From Telopea speciosissima (lineage: Eukaryota > Streptophyta > Magnoliopsida > Proteales > Proteaceae), in assembly GCF_018873765.1 (NCBI RefSeq), contig NC_057923.1, positions 60,072,593-60,136,592 on the forward strand: a stretch of 64,000 bases of DNA, in the 5' to 3' direction. The notes under the pieces are model-generated. The model searched no databases and was not told the DNA's origin. It worked only from the letters and a program-made list of their open reading frames with translations. Below are positions 31,401-44,529 of this stretch, in pieces (position 1 is the stretch's first letter; each line of letters begins with the position of its first letter). The position numbers were made by a program, and so were the translations under genes.

Positions 31401-34400
31401 CACAACAGTTGTCCACGAACCTGTTACAGCTGAGTTTTGAGGCGGGGGGGTGTGGCGAGTCAAATCAGATCAGTCCTGGCTGATTCCGATATGACTCCGC
31501 CAATATGGCCAATTCATTGTGTTCCCTAAGTCTAGGTTGTGATTCTTATGTCTGATGCTTGCTTATTTCAGGGGTGTGAGTCTCATACATTAATTGGTAA
31601 ATGGGCTTTTGCTGATTAAATCTCTCTCAGTTTCTTTAATTTGTTCAAACTAACTTCTCAATTATTTATTTTAACTTTTTTCTTTAAAACCCTTTCCAGG
31701 CCCGGTTTCTCATTAAAAGCTTTCTAGCAGTGATACAGAACAGTGTAAGATTTTAGATGTCTAAGAAGGAAATTTAATGGGGTTCCAAAACACCTTAGGC
31801 TAGGGTTTAGAAACCGACAGTAATTCTAGAATCGCAGGATAAAGGAACCAGAATTTGGAGAAATCTGGTAACGGGATATCAACAGATCAGATAAGGGCCA
31901 TAATTCTGGTCGAAGGCTGAATTGTCTTAGGGAATATGATACTAAAATTTCAGGACAATCCAAAGGTTTGATTAGGAAATATGAAAATAACCTATCACAC
32001 GGAATCTGAAATTGCAGATTAAGAACAGAATTCAATGGTAGGATTTTTAAGAGATATAACAATCTGCAAACAAGGTTTTGATTTAATAAGTAACAATGGT
32101 CTGAAACTGTAACAGCAATCAGAGCACAGAATGCAGAGTCACATCTTGTGAAGAACATATAAGGAGAAGATAAAGGAGAAGGGGATATGAGAATAGATTG
32201 TATGGAGAGAGAAAAGATCTGTTTAGTATTTTAGGGGAGAGAGAGAGAGAGAGCACAGCAGCGCACATGCAATAAAACCTAACAAATCTTCATTAACTAA
32301 CTCCTTGTGTTAGGTTACATTAAAAAGGGTGTACCCAATGCATGAAGCTCCCATCACTGTGGGGTCTGGGGAGGATCATATGTACGCAGCCTTAACCCCG
32401 CTTCGCGGAGAGGCTGTTTCCTTACTCAAACCGACGACCACGAGGTCGCAATGGGGCAACCTTACCGTTGCGCCAAGGCCCACCCTTCCTCTTTGATGGT
32501 TCAATTAAAAAAATTTGAATAAAATAAAAGTCCACACAAAATATGCCATGATAAGAATATTTCTCCTTTAAATTATATGAACATTTTCTTCTTGTAATTA
32601 CAAACCATTAGCATCTTCTCTCTCTCTCTCTCTCTCAAAATTATTTAGGAAAACCATTCAGGATTGTGGGAGGAGATAAAAGAGATTCTGGTTTTGATAG
32701 ATTACGGTACTCAGCAAAGTGGAAAAGGATAATAGAATCAGCAAATAAGGGAAACGTAATAGAAATTAAACTAGGATTATAGAGAACATTTAGGAATGGT
32801 TTAAGGAAAACATGAAAGAGAAACTGACTGCTGTTGTAAGACTGAACAGTGGTACTAAACAAAAACTATAGAGGAAGCGGCAGGAGAAGAAAAACTAATA
32901 AGAGAAGAAGAGAGCAGATGTTGATTATACAAACATCATATGATAGTAGAGAAAGAAGAAGAAGAATAAGAAGATCGGTCACCTTTGGGAAATTCTATGT
33001 TGCTACTTGATTAGTATATCCTATCATATAGTTTGTGTATTGGGATTACAACACTGTATCTTTTCTCTTTCTTCCAGCCCTTTGGCCATTTTAGTCTCTG
33101 GCTTTTGTATTTTCTACTTCTCTTATCAATAAAAATATCCTTAAGTTATTGATTCGGGGAAAAAAAAAGAGAAGAAGATGGGAGAAACCCACCTATGGTT
33201 TCAAAGGGAGATTTCTCCTCAAGAAAACACAAATTTCTCCATTATCCTAAAAATGGGGAGTACATCCTATATAAGACTTGATTATATAGCCTACTATGAC
33301 CTATATCCTATATAAATCTAAGACTTAAACTTAACTAGGAATCAAATCCTTTATTCCAAATTAACCAAGACACCTACCATGCTCAAAGACAGAAACATGC
33401 TGAAAAGCAAATGGGACTTACTATCATTAACAAATATGAACTTACATCTCTCATGTTTTAACATGTCAAAAGAACCTAAAATTAGTCCTACATTAAATCA
33501 TTTGCTAGCTTAGGTCCATATCATGTAGATTATGTTTAGGGAATTATGGGGTTTAAAATCATCCGTATCTTTTTTTTATGAATTAACAGATTCTATTAGG
33601 TCATTCGCCAAAATAGTATAAAAAGGATTTAAAGCTGTACATATACCCAGACATGCCTCCCTAATAGTTGGGTCTTCTACAAAATGTCAGGCAATTCAGT
33701 TCAGCCCTATATACAACATCCCTCTATCAATCCCTCCTTTGGCTAACATATCTGCAAAGCGGTTGAGCTGATCGTAGACCACCCAGGAATTAGCAGTTCT
33801 CGATCTCCTTGAGAAATTGGTATTCCCTTGGTTACGGAAGAACCTTGCCCTCCTAATCAGATGTGCTGCCCTTCATGGAGTTGTACGTCTTGTGTCAACT
33901 ATTTGAGTCTCAAAGTTCTCTTGCTCAATCACTAGGTGAGTCCATGGCTGAGTAGTAAAAATCATCAGTGCCTGAATCACAGCTTGGCTTTCTGTTTTGT
34001 TGGAATCTGCTTTCCAAATAGGACCTGAGAACAACAATTAAATGTTGAAAATATTATCCCTTAAATTCTCTACCAATCCCTGCTGGATTTGGATTTCCAG
34101 GGAGTTACTCCCATCAACATTTAACTCCAACGAAGAGGTAGATGGAAATATCCATTCGTGTGATATCCTCTCTTTTAACATTCTAGATCTCATGACAATT
34201 TTTTTCCCACTTGCTGATAAGAACTGGAATCCGGAAGCTGTATTGGTTGGTAACCCAATGAGCCCCCTGAATCATCTCAGTTAAATGATTTTCGCATATT
34301 TTACTTTCCAAACTGCTTTCTTCCCTAAAGATCCAGTTGTTCCTTTCCTGCCAAAAACTCCATAGAATTTCATAAACATATATCTCCATAAAATCCCCAT

Positions 34401-34679
34401 CTTATGACAAAAGGGATGGATTTTAAAACCAAGCTAAATCCAGAGTACTTGCAAGAGAACCAGGAAGTGGTACCATACTCCTTTCCAAAATCACAATGAA
34501 TAAACAAGTGACTTACAGATTCCACATGCTTCCTGCAAAGTTGACAAACCTGAGGTTGAAGAGTCCAATTAGTGATCCTACAATTCTACTACTTCCTGAA
34601 ACGATTATTTGTCATTTTTATTGATGGTTTAGACAAAGTGAGGGACCTTGAATTGTCATTCCACATTTAGTCACTGACC

Positions 34680-34729
<50 letters not shown>

Positions 34730-37700
34730 AAATAAAGAAACAAGCATTCTGTGAGATTAATGCCTAAAGTTTTAAAATAAAGAAACAATCATTCCGTGAG
34801 ATCAATGCTTAAAGTTTCAATGTTGCAATGACTTGCCTCATACTTTCACCTTTAAGAGAGTAATCAATGCAATCTCGATCTGAACATGTTTCTTCATCTA
34901 ACTTAGACTGGCTTCATTGAGATTTAAACCTATTTCTTTCCTTTGTAGTGTCTTTGAATCTTGATTCTTAAATGTTAGTAAACAAACCAACTGCTAGTAT
35001 CCCTTATATTATTCACTGATTTTGTTCCATCCTTGTGTATCTTTTTCTGCTTACAGGATGATTTCTTAACATAGTGTTTTTTATGAATAATGCTTGTTGG
35101 CCAGGATCGCATCATAGCTCGACTTCAACAGCCATATTCGCTAGACTGTATCCCAGTGGAAGCAGAATATCAGGTATGATTAAACCTCCAAAAAACATTT
35201 GTCTTATTCTATATCATGGTTTAACTGATCTCAAAACGAGTTATCGTTTCTTATGTTTTATCTATAAATAAATAATGTCATATCCCTTTGTCTTCAAAAT
35301 CCTCTCTTGCTCTGGTACATGCTTTGCAGATTGCAGATGACTATAACAATCTAATTAGTATAATCTTTCCATAACAGATCTCTTAGATGGGTTAACTAAT
35401 CCACTAAAGTGGGTGTAACTCCTAGATGTGCACTGCTTGTACCTCTATCTCTATGTTGATTTTTGTAGGCTCTTTGTTATGATCTACTAAAAACTTGCCT
35501 TAAAGTTTGTTATCATATGAAAGATGCTTATTTGGGTCGAATTTGCAGGTATTGACATATTCTGCTTCTATTCATGCAGAAGCAATTTTCAGAATTATTG
35601 CTCAAGGCTGCTAGTGATTATGGGGCACTTACAGCATCTGTTGCAGATTTTCAGTGGAGCCAGAATTTCAGGGAGCCACCATCTGTGTGGGGGGTATGTT
35701 TACGGGAACATTTCAGAAATCTTGTCTCACTATAAGGAGTTGACAAAGAATCATAGCATGAAATAGGATTTTCTCCAATTAACCTTATCATGCCCAATTG
35801 CTTGCACAGATTAAACAGATAAGCTCTATCCATATGGTAGTCTCCCTCATTTCTTCACTATTCTGGTCTCAAAACTATGATTAACCAAAATATCAACAGG
35901 CACTTTGGAATCATTTAAAGCCCCCTCCCCTCTCCCAAAGAAAAATGAAAAAAAAAGGAACTTTGGGATCATATTATACCTCAAGGCCAGAGAACTGGAA
36001 TTCTGTGGTTTTTTCAGTCCATCAACAGCTTTTTGGATTGAAACCTTTTGAATACAAGATCTTTAGTTATGGAAATAACGAAACATAACAGTGCCTAAGT
36101 CCTAGATGCTCCACCTCTTCACCAGGATTGCAGCAAGCACCTCCACCAGTACTCAGTAAGTCAGTGTTACTTTTGGCAGCGGGAAACTTCCAGTTTAATC
36201 CTTTTGGCAACCTGCCCGACCTCAGCACTGAGACTGCTAAGATATTCTCAATGAAATATTATGTTTTTGTAAACCTTCTTTCCTTTGATTTTACAAAGCT
36301 AAAATGTAGCCTTCATAATCAATAGTTGAGTGCTTAACTGTTGCTCCAACACATGCTTGAGATAAGGAATTATCCCCACAGGTCATGAGTGAGGTTGGAA
36401 CATTTGGTTCTGATAATTTCAAATCTTCAAATGGGAGTATGAGACATACCAAATACACTCATCAGCTGATGCAGAGCATCCAGCTGGTCCAACCAACAAC
36501 CCACCATCAAGAAGGCCTGATCACTACTCTGTTAAGAAGTATGCTAGGCTAAAGGCCCAGTCCAAGCCCACAGCCCAGCAGCAGCCAAAGGCCCTGCCCA
36601 ACTAAGGATTCATGTGCATAGGCCCAAGTCTGGCCAACAGTAGCAGGCTTAGCCCATGGCTAATCCTCTTGGGCCTGAGACCAGATCAGACCACCTTGGC
36701 TGGCCCTCTTTATTCTTGTCTTTTGGTTTCTCTAAAGTCATTGGTAGTAGGTGACTAAAGTCATGTTTGTAATTGAAAGTCATCAGTGGTAGGTTACTAA
36801 AATCTTGGTTGTAACTTAAAGTCTTTGGTGGTAGGTTACTAAAGTCTTGGTTGTAACCTAAAGTCATTGGTGGTAGGTTACTAAAGTCATGGTCATTAAT
36901 AGTACGTTACTAAAGTCATGTTTGTAAATCATTGGTGGTTGTAACCTATAGGCATTTATGCCTCTCTCCTCATACTATATAAAGAGACCATGGCTGCTCA
37001 TGGAAGTATGAATTACAACCAACAAATCAATCTCCATGTGAGTCTTTTACTTGTTAGCAAATGGCCTGGGGTGGATCTCCCTTGGTGGTCTAGGTGGGAC
37101 TCCTACGGCTGGGATACTAGTGGGACTCTAGTTGTGTAAGTTATCTTTTAGTTATCATCTTTATCTTCAAGCCTCTATCATCCATTACAGCAAATCATCT
37201 TCAAGTAAGCTATCAAGGCATCTTATATTCTGTCCCTGCACCCTTCTTCCATTGCACCCCTTTTGTTGCCTTTAAACTCTATACATAACCTTCCTTCTAT
37301 AACCCTCTAGCCATGGCCTTTTCATTACCTCCATTAAAACCAGCAGCCAACCATCCTAATCAACCTTAGCCTAATTAAACCCATTTTAATTCAGACCCTA
37401 TCCCCTACCAGTTTCGATCTTGGCTTGCTAACCATTTCGGGTTTGCACCAAATTGGTATCAGAGCTATGTCCGGTGAAGAGGATAACTCCACTCTATCGA
37501 AGAAATTTCTGCTACTATGAGGCAGATGTTTAACTCCATGCAAGTGATGTCAGCTCGTATATTGGCAATAGAGCAGCGACCACCCTCTACTTCTCACCCT
37601 CCAATCAACAACATGGAGGCTGGAAGTGAGCATCATCCACCAGCCGGATCGTTTGCAGCCAGCAGGGTTCCTTTAAGGACCAACATACATGCACCACCAC

Positions 37701-40700
37701 CACCACCACCACCACCACCACATCAGCCACCAACCTTTGAGAATTACATGTGAACCTATTTTGAGCAAAATGTGGGCCAACATCCCCGAAGGCAAGACGA
37801 TACTCACAAGGTCAAAATGGAGCTGAAAGAGTACAATGGAAAGCTCGATTCCCAGGTATTTCTTAATTGGTTAAATGCTGTTGATGATTACTTCGATTGG
37901 TATGAGATGCCCGAGTTGAGAAAAATCAAACTCGTCAAGACCAAATTAATTGGTCCTGCTCGGGAATGGTGGAAAATGCATGAAAATAGAATGGCTGCCA
38001 AGGGCACTCCCATCACATCTTGGGAGGAAATGAAAGATGATTTAAAAGATAACTATCTTCCCCCTTCTTTCATTGATCGACTTCATGATCAGTTTAACAC
38101 CCTCTGTCAAGGAACCTTGTCTGTGGCTGAATGCACGAAACAATTCACTTCCTTACTTTCTCGAACTGGTATTGAGGCCAGTGATGCTCAACTCATATCC
38201 AAATTCAAGCTTGGCTTGAAACTTGAGGTTCGTAGAGCAATGGGAACTACTAGTACGTATGATATTAGGGATTGTTATCAAAAAGCCTTGGAAGCTGAGG
38301 ATCTGTTAAAATTACCGTCTGGGTCTTTTAACACTTCCACTAGAGATGCTAGGAGGACTACTTTCAACCAATCAACCAACAATAGGCCCCCTTTTCACTC
38401 AAGTGCTACCCCTAAAACTGTTGACAAAGGAAAGTCCCCTATGCAAGAGAGTGACAAAAGCCAAATTTGTTATCATTACAACAAAACTGGCCATTTTGCT
38501 AAGTACTGTCCACAGAAAGTATGACGTGCTAATCTTGCTATAGTTGAACTTGAACCTGATGATGATGATGTTGAAATCAATGATGGTTTACCCCTTGATG
38601 AGGAGGATGAACAGGTTTTTGAAAACTAAGAAGAGGAGCTGGAATCTCATAATGTATATGTTGTACATTAAATTCTAGTGGTTGAAACACAAGGTGAGGA
38701 CTGGCGAAGGTAATGCATATTCTATAATAGAATGGCCTGTGGACCTAAAGTAGCACAAGTTATTGTGGACAATGGTAGCTGTGTTAATGTTGTCTCACAA
38801 AGTTTTATTGCAAAGGTCAACCTCCAAGCCAAGAAACATCCTCAACCATATAAGGTATCCCTCCTCAATGGGAACTCTATAGTGGTTAATCAAAGATGTT
38901 GGGTTCCCCGTAAGTTGGGTTCCTATGAAGAAGAAATTTGGTGTGATGTCATTCCTATGAGTATGACCGATATTCTACTTGGTAGACCATGGATTTACGA
39001 CAATGATGTAGCACTTGGCGGTAAGAAGAACCTTTGTTCTTTCGTTTTCAAAGGAAAGAAGATCATCTTCAATCTAATGAACCTGCAAAATTCAAAGCCG
39101 CAGAACCAACCAGCCAGCAATACACCAGCTCAAAAGTTCAACAAGAAGCTGGAAAAAGGTACCTCTGGTGGTGTTAAGCTTCTAGCTGTACCACGCCGAG
39201 AGTTTGTAAAAACAAGTGCTGAAACAGGTCTTGTCATGGCCTTGGTCACAAAGGCAAATATCCCCATCCCCAAAGTTACTTGTCCCAAGCCTATCCAGGC
39301 TCTTTTGAATGATTTTGCAAATCTTATCCCAGAGGAACTTTCAGATGAGTTGCCCCCAATGAGGGACATTCAGCATGCTATCGACCTTGTACCAGGGTCT
39401 ATCTTACCAAATCTGCCCGTGTACCGCTTGAGTCCAATGGAGCATGCGGAGTTAAGGAGGCAAGTTGAAGAATTGTTGAAGAAAGGCTTTCTCCAAGAAA
39501 GCATGAGTCCTTGTGCTGTACCAGCCCTTCTCACCCCAAAGAAAGGCGGTTCGTGGCGAATGTGTATCGATAGCCACGCTATCAACAAGTTCACCGTGAA
39601 GTACAAATTTCCAATCCCTCGGCTCGATGACATGTTGGACATGCTTTCCAACTCCAATATCTTTTCAAAGATAGATCTAAGGAGCGGGTATCACCAAATC
39701 CGCATCCGGCCCGGAGATGAATGGAAAACGGCTTTCAAAACTAAAAAGGGACTCTATGAATGGAAAGTCATGCCTTTGGACTTACCAATGCCCCTAGTAC
39801 TTTCATGAGGGTGATGACTCAGGTATTGCACCCATTTATTGGTAAATTTCTAGTTGTGTATTTTGACGACATCTTGATTTATAGCAAGGACACAACCAAT
39901 CACTTGGAGCATTTACGCCGTGTGATGCGAGTTCTCCGTTCGGCGAAGCTATATATCAACTTGAAGAAATGTTCTTTCATGCTGCCCAAGGTTCTTTTCC
40001 TTGGATTCATTGTCTCTTCCAAAGGCGTTGAAGCTGATCCAGAGAAGGTTCAAAGCATCGTCGATTGGCCAATTCCAAAGACCATCACCGAAGTCCGGAG
40101 TTTCCATGGCTTGGCCTCTTTTTATCGACGCTTCATCAAAGGATTCAGCACCATCATGGCTCCTATAACAGAGTGTCTCAAAGGCAAAGGAAAATTTGAA
40201 AGGACACCTGCTACTACTAAAACCCTCACTCAAATTAAGAAGTGTATGACAGAGGTGACTGTCCTACGACTTCCCAACTTTGACATCATCTTTGAGGTGT
40301 CTACTGATGCTTCCCATGTTGGTATTGGTGGCGTTCTTATGCAAGTTGGACACCCAATCGCATTCTATAGTGAGAAGCTCAATGATGCAAAACGGCGTTA
40401 CTCCACTTATGACATGGAGTTGTATGCTGTGGTCCAAGTCTTGAAGCATTGGCGCCATTATTTGATTGGAAAACAATTTATCTTATTTACCGACCATGAG
40501 GCCCTCAAGCATTTGCATTCACAAAAGTCGGCTAGCCAAAAACAGGCCAAATGGGTAGCCTATTTGCAAGAGTTTGTCTTTGCTCTAAAATACAAGGCAG
40601 GTAAGGAGAACGTGGTGGCCAATGCCCTTAGCCGAAAAATATTGGTGCTTAATACTTTTTCAGCCCATGTCATGAACATTGATCATTTAAAGACTGAGTA

Positions 40701-43700
40701 TCCCACAGACAAGGATTTTTCCGAGGTCTACAACACCTTGCAGCAAGGTGGGACAGATTTCAAATACTCACTACACGATGGCTATTTGTTTATGGGCACT
40801 CGTTTATGTATTCCCGCATCTTCCCTAAGGCAGCACCTTATTCGGGAACTACATGGAGGAAGGTTAGGTGGACACTTTGGGTGTGATAAGACTCTCCTAC
40901 AAGTTGCTGATCGTTACTATTGGCCTCACCTTCTCAAGGATGTTGAGCATGAGATCAAACAATGTCGTACGTGTCAACTGGCTAAAGGAACTAGGCAAAA
41001 TCCTGGTTTGTACTCCTCGTTGCCTGTTCTACATTCGCCATGGGTTCACATAAGTATGGATTTTGTGCTTCGTCTTCCTCCAACTCGAGACAAGCATGAT
41101 TCTATATTTGTGGTTGTTGATCGTTTCTCCAAAATGGCCCATTTTATCCCATGCCGTAAGACATCTGATGCATGGCACATTGGTATACTCTTCTTCAAAG
41201 AAGTTGTTCGCCTTCATGGACTCCCTGAGTCTATTGTTTCTGATCGTGATGTCAAGTTCATGAGCTACTTCTGGAAAACTCTATGGCTGAAAACCAATAC
41301 CCAGTTGAAGTTCTCTACGGCATTCCATCCTCAGACCGATGGGCAAACAGAAGTTGTCAACCGGAGCTTAGGTAATCTCCTTCGTTGTTTGGTAAGGGAT
41401 TACGAGAAGACTTGGCCATCTATTCTTGACATAGCCGAGTTTGCCTTTAATAGCTCAGTTAACCGCACCACGGGTTGCACCCCTTTTGAGATAGTGCTTG
41501 GAGTCCAACCCTGACGTCCGATAGACTTGGTCCCACTCCCTCATAATGCCCGGGTCAGCATTGAGGCGGATGAGTTTATTAGGCACATCACTGAGGTACA
41601 TGTAGATGTGCGTCGACGTATTGCCCTTAGCAATGATTCTTATGCTGCAAATGCTAATCGGCACCGACGTTTAGTCACTTTTTCACCCGGGACATGGTTA
41701 TGGTTCGTATTCCTACTGAGAGGATTATGTCTGGAACCAACCACAAGTTGCACCCGCGAAAGATGGGTCCCTACAAAGTGCTCAAGCAAATTGGTCCTAA
41801 TGCTTATCTTTTAGAGTTGCCACCTGACATGAACATTACCAATGTATTCAATGTGTTTGATCTCACTCTTTACACTGGTCATCATTCTGATGATGGCGAT
41901 ACCGAGCACTCCCTTCGTCTTCCTCAATTCAAGGCTGCCCCGAAGGATACCATTGAAGACGTGCTTGATGACCATTATGTTGCAACTTGTAATGGGGGGT
42001 ATCACAAGTTTCTCGTCAAATGGAAAGGACACCCGAGAACTGGTCTTACTTGGATCCATGTCGATGATTTCAAACGTCTTAATCCGGATCTCTATGAAGA
42101 GTACATGACTATCCAGCCTTCATCGGGGATGAATGATTTCAACATGGGGGGAGTTGATGCAGAGCATCCAGCTGGTCCAACCAACAGCCCATCATCAAGA
42201 AGGCCTGATCACTACTTTGTTAAGAAGTATGCTAGGCTAAAGGCCCAGTCCAAGCCCACAGCCCAGCAGCAACCAAAGGCCCAACCCAACTAAGGATTCA
42301 TGTGCATAGGCCCAAGTCTGGCCAACAGTAGTAGGCTTAGCCCATGGCTAATCCTCTTGGGCCTAGGACCAGATCAGACCACCTTGGCTGGCCCTCTTTA
42401 TTCTTGTCTTTTAGTTTTTCTAAAGTCATTGGTAGTAGGTGACTAAAGTCATGTTTGTAACTGAAAGTCATCAGTGGTAGGTTACTAAAGTCTTGGTTGT
42501 AACTTAAAGTCTTTGGTGGTAGGTTACTAAAGTCTTGGTTGTAACCTAAAGTCATTGGTGGTAGGTTACTAAAGTCATGGTCATTAATAATAGGTTACTA
42601 AAGTCATGTTTGTAAGTCATTGATGGTTGTAACCTATAGGCATTTATGCCTCTCTCCTCATACTATATAAAGAGACCATGGCTGCTCATGGAAGTATGAA
42701 TTACAACCAACAAATCAATCCCCTTGTGAGTCTTTTACTTGTTAGCAAGTGGCATTGGGTGGATCTCCCTTGGTGGTCTAGGTGGGACTCCTACGGCTGG
42801 GACACTAGTGGGACTCTAGTCGTTCAAGTTATCTTTTAGTTATCATCTTTATCTTCAAGCATCCATCATCCATTACAGCAAATCATCTTCAAGTAAGCTA
42901 GCAAGGCATCTTATATTCTGTCCTTGCACCCTTCTTCCATTACACCCCTTTTGTTGCCTTTAAACTCTATGCATAACCTTCCTTCTATAACCCTCTAGCC
43001 ATGGCCTTTTCATTACCTCCATCAAAACCAGCAGCCAACCATCCTAATCAACCTCAGCCTAATTAAACCCATATCAGTTCAGACCCTATCCCCTACCAGT
43101 TTCGATCTTGGTGTGCTAACCATTTCGGGTTTGCACCATCAGCCCTCACAAGAGGTTAAGGGTAGAAAGGTGTATGTGTTAAGTGCTTGTGGTCTTACCA
43201 TTTCACAAGATAACCATTCATAAACTATGGAAAATTGAAGACAGATGGCCAGAAATCCACAAGTGCTTCATCTATTATGGCTTTCAAATCATAGGATTAT
43301 TTACCTTCTGTGGGATGCAAGTTAGTCATTTTTGTCCGACCAAAAAAAAATCTTAGTCTAAAAACGATTTTGTTGTTTTAATAGGTAGGTAAGGGAATTT
43401 AAGCACATAATGCTATTTTTTGGGTTCTTAGTGGGAATAGGGGTTTAATGTATGTTACTTTTATTTTATTTTGTTTATTTATTTATTTATTTTTTTTGGG
43501 GGGGGGGGAGATCGAATTTGAAAAGGGTTTCTTCATTTTGTGCTTGCTGGTGTAGCTGTAGAGACATAGATCTCTTTGAAGTTGCTGCTTCCTGAAATTT
43601 GTTTTCTTGGCACTCATATGTTTCAGGTTTTTCTTTTAATAGGTGAGTTGACTACTGGAAACCCAACTGCTGCTCACCACAACCTCAAGAGAAACAGTGC

Positions 43701-44529
43701 AGCCAAATTTGATGTCCTTTACAGTCCTTTTTGGCTTACTGAGATTTCATTGCTACCTCAGAAACCTTGTCAATCTTTTCAGCAAGCCTTAGTTCTGCTG
43801 TGTTCCTCAGTGCAGCCCTTTCAAACCCTAACTCTGCACTGTGTATTCTTGTTCTTCAATTGTTTCCTCAGTAAATATATATATATTTTACAGTTTTACA
43901 GAACAGTGTGGTTCATAGATTACTGAATCAATTCAAGCCTTGTTTGTTGGGTTAAATTCTTGTTTAATCTGATACTGTTTGACATTCTAAAAAGTGTGTT
44001 GAAACTGTTGTCATTGCTGTTCAAAAATTTTAGGTGACTTCTATGTGGATTTGTTAATTTTCTGATTCTCATTGTACCTGTAGAAAATTTACACAATGTA
44101 TGAGATTCCCTTCCTAAATTAGTTAACGCAATCAATGCAATGCTGATATTCTTTCTTTCTGTTTTGCTTTGGTTGATGAAGGAAATGCTCCGACCAATTC
44201 CCGTTGCACTGGCATCATGCACCCGGTTCTTTGAAGCTATGTCTGCAATGAGAGAAACATTTTCCACACTTCAAAAATTACGAGTTGGTTCTTCATTACC
44301 CACTACACCTCCCAGGCATTCTTCTCAAGGTGTTGGAGGAGATTCTGATTGTGTCACTCCACCTCCTTGGAGAGAGGAACCAAGCTTGGATGACTTGGTT
44401 ATAAGAAACCAAAGGAGGTCAGAGGAAGAAGAGAGTAGTGAGGGAGGTGACCCTCATCAGGTTGATGGCATGAGCCAGAGGAGGTTATCTTGGCCTCCTT
44501 CAATCAAGAAGGCTGCTGTAATCAGTTAG
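28432..44529 (+). CDS. AUG2: Augmin subunit 2 (AUG2-like, HAUS2 equivalent)
   Basis: Six exons: 28432-28554, 29136-29261, 30839-30943, 35105-35173, 35580-35693, 44182-44529. All junctions fall between codons with GT-AG borders, giving 294 aa plus stop. Recognisable stretches are [17 protein letters not shown] at the start, [16 protein letters not shown] in exon 2, [20 protein letters not shown] in exon 4, [18 protein letters not shown] in exon 5 and [18 protein letters not shown] in exon 6, followed by a Ser/Glu-rich tail ending [11 protein letters not shown]. Residues ~42-120 look like coiled coil. AUG2 belongs to the eight-subunit augmin complex that recruits gamma-tubulin to existing microtubules in spindle, phragmoplast and cortical arrays. 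Intron 5 (8.5 kb) contains a complete Ty3/gypsy element, and a MULE ends just upstream. No break was found in the coding sequence. Confidence 0.93.
28555..30838 (+). other. AUG2 introns 1 and 2
   Basis: Intron 1 is 28555-29135 and intron 2 is 29262-30838. Neither shows a clear transposon. A (GAA)n run at about 30245-30265 and a C-rich stretch near 30740 are the only simple features seen. Confidence 0.5.
32324..32488 (-). repeat. Au-like SINE, nearly full length
   Basis: On the minus strand: GGGCCTTGGCGCAACGGTAAG (box A region), GGTCGTCGGTTTGAGTAAGG (box B region), GAAACAGCCTCTCCGCGAAG, GGTTAAGGCTGCGTACAT, and the end GGGTACACCC. This order is that of the widespread plant Au SINE family. The same family supplies 57011-57057, 59325-59490 and the split copy at 62762-63568. 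Target duplications were not resolved. Confidence 0.85.
33690..34600 (-). mobile_element. L1-like LINE fragment (zf-RVT and RNase H part of ORF2)
   Basis: The minus strand reads [19 protein letters not shown] near 34500-34560, the zinc-binding motif that follows RT in plant L1 LINEs. [17 protein letters not shown] follows at about 34300-34370. Further down is a degraded RNase H stretch ([12 protein letters not shown], then [12 protein letters not shown]) near 33900-34000. Several stops interrupt it. It lies antisense to AUG2. Confidence 0.75.
35694..36466 (+). other. AUG2 intron 5, left of the gypsy element
   Basis: About 770 bp between the exon 5 donor and the TCAGC target duplication. No gene or element was recognised. 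Confidence 0.5.
36467..37450 (+). repeat. 5' LTR of the gypsy element
   Basis: It contains at about 36733-36955 a run of diverged units of about 40 bp built on AAAGTCATTGGTGGTAGGTTACT, and further on a TATA-like ACTATATAAAGAG at about 36974-36986, a plausible promoter. Its first 140 bases are collinear with the 3' end of the pol frame found in the 3' LTR. Confidence 0.96.
37452..42293 (+). pseudogene. Disrupted gag-pol of the gypsy element, with chromodomain
   Basis: Gag (37772-38524) with a damaged zinc knuckle [14 protein letters not shown], where the second Cys is Tyr. Protease [11 protein letters not shown] near 38770. RT with [15 protein letters not shown] and [10 protein letters not shown] (about 39850). 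RNase H ([15 protein letters not shown]). Integrase with the HHCC region ([16 protein letters not shown]), core [15 protein letters not shown] and [12 protein letters not shown]. Chromodomain [21 protein letters not shown] (about 42003-42070). Breaks: stops at 37751-37753, 38522-38524 and 41512-41514 plus several near 38625-38670, and one-base deletions at about 39776 and 41690. The frame ends at 42293, inside the 3' LTR. Confidence 0.95.
42155..43138 (+). repeat. 3' LTR of the gypsy element
   Basis: Same length and repeat block as the 5' LTR (units at about 42421-42645). Positions 42155-42293 are also the last codons of the pol frame (from [10 protein letters not shown] to AQPN and a TAA stop). 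Confidence 0.96.
43144..44181 (+). other. AUG2 intron 5, right of the gypsy element
   Basis: About 1 kb up to the exon 6 acceptor GATGAAG|GAAATG. Contains a T-rich/G10 tract at about 43490-43509; no gene recognised. Confidence 0.5.

Larger units (their letters stand above)
30944..35104 (+). other. AUG2 intron 3 (4.2 kb)
   Basis: Contains an Au-like SINE (about 32324-32488, minus), an L1-like LINE end (about 33690-34600, minus), a (CT)n run near 32618-32636 and a (GA)n run at about 34697-34727. The remainder is AT-rich with no recognised gene. Confidence 0.6.
36467..43138 (+). mobile_element. Full-length Ty3/gypsy chromovirus (6,672 bp)
   Basis: Identical-length LTRs (36467-37450 and 42155-43138, 984 bp each, TGATGCAG...TTTGCACCA) are flanked by a perfect 5 bp duplication TCAGC (36462-36466, 43139-43143). 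A primer site TTGGTATCAGAGC follows the 5' LTR, and a purine tract ATGGGGGGAG precedes the 3' LTR. The LTRs differ by a few percent, mostly transitions. The order RT-RNase H-integrase-chromodomain defines a chromovirus. Stops and one-base deletions disable the coding region. It sits in AUG2 intron 5 in the sense direction. Confidence 0.97.

Noticed and set aside
32324..32488. A tRNA gene on the minus strand
   Set aside because: Box A and box B are present but the sequence continues as an Au-like SINE body and no tRNA 3' half folds.
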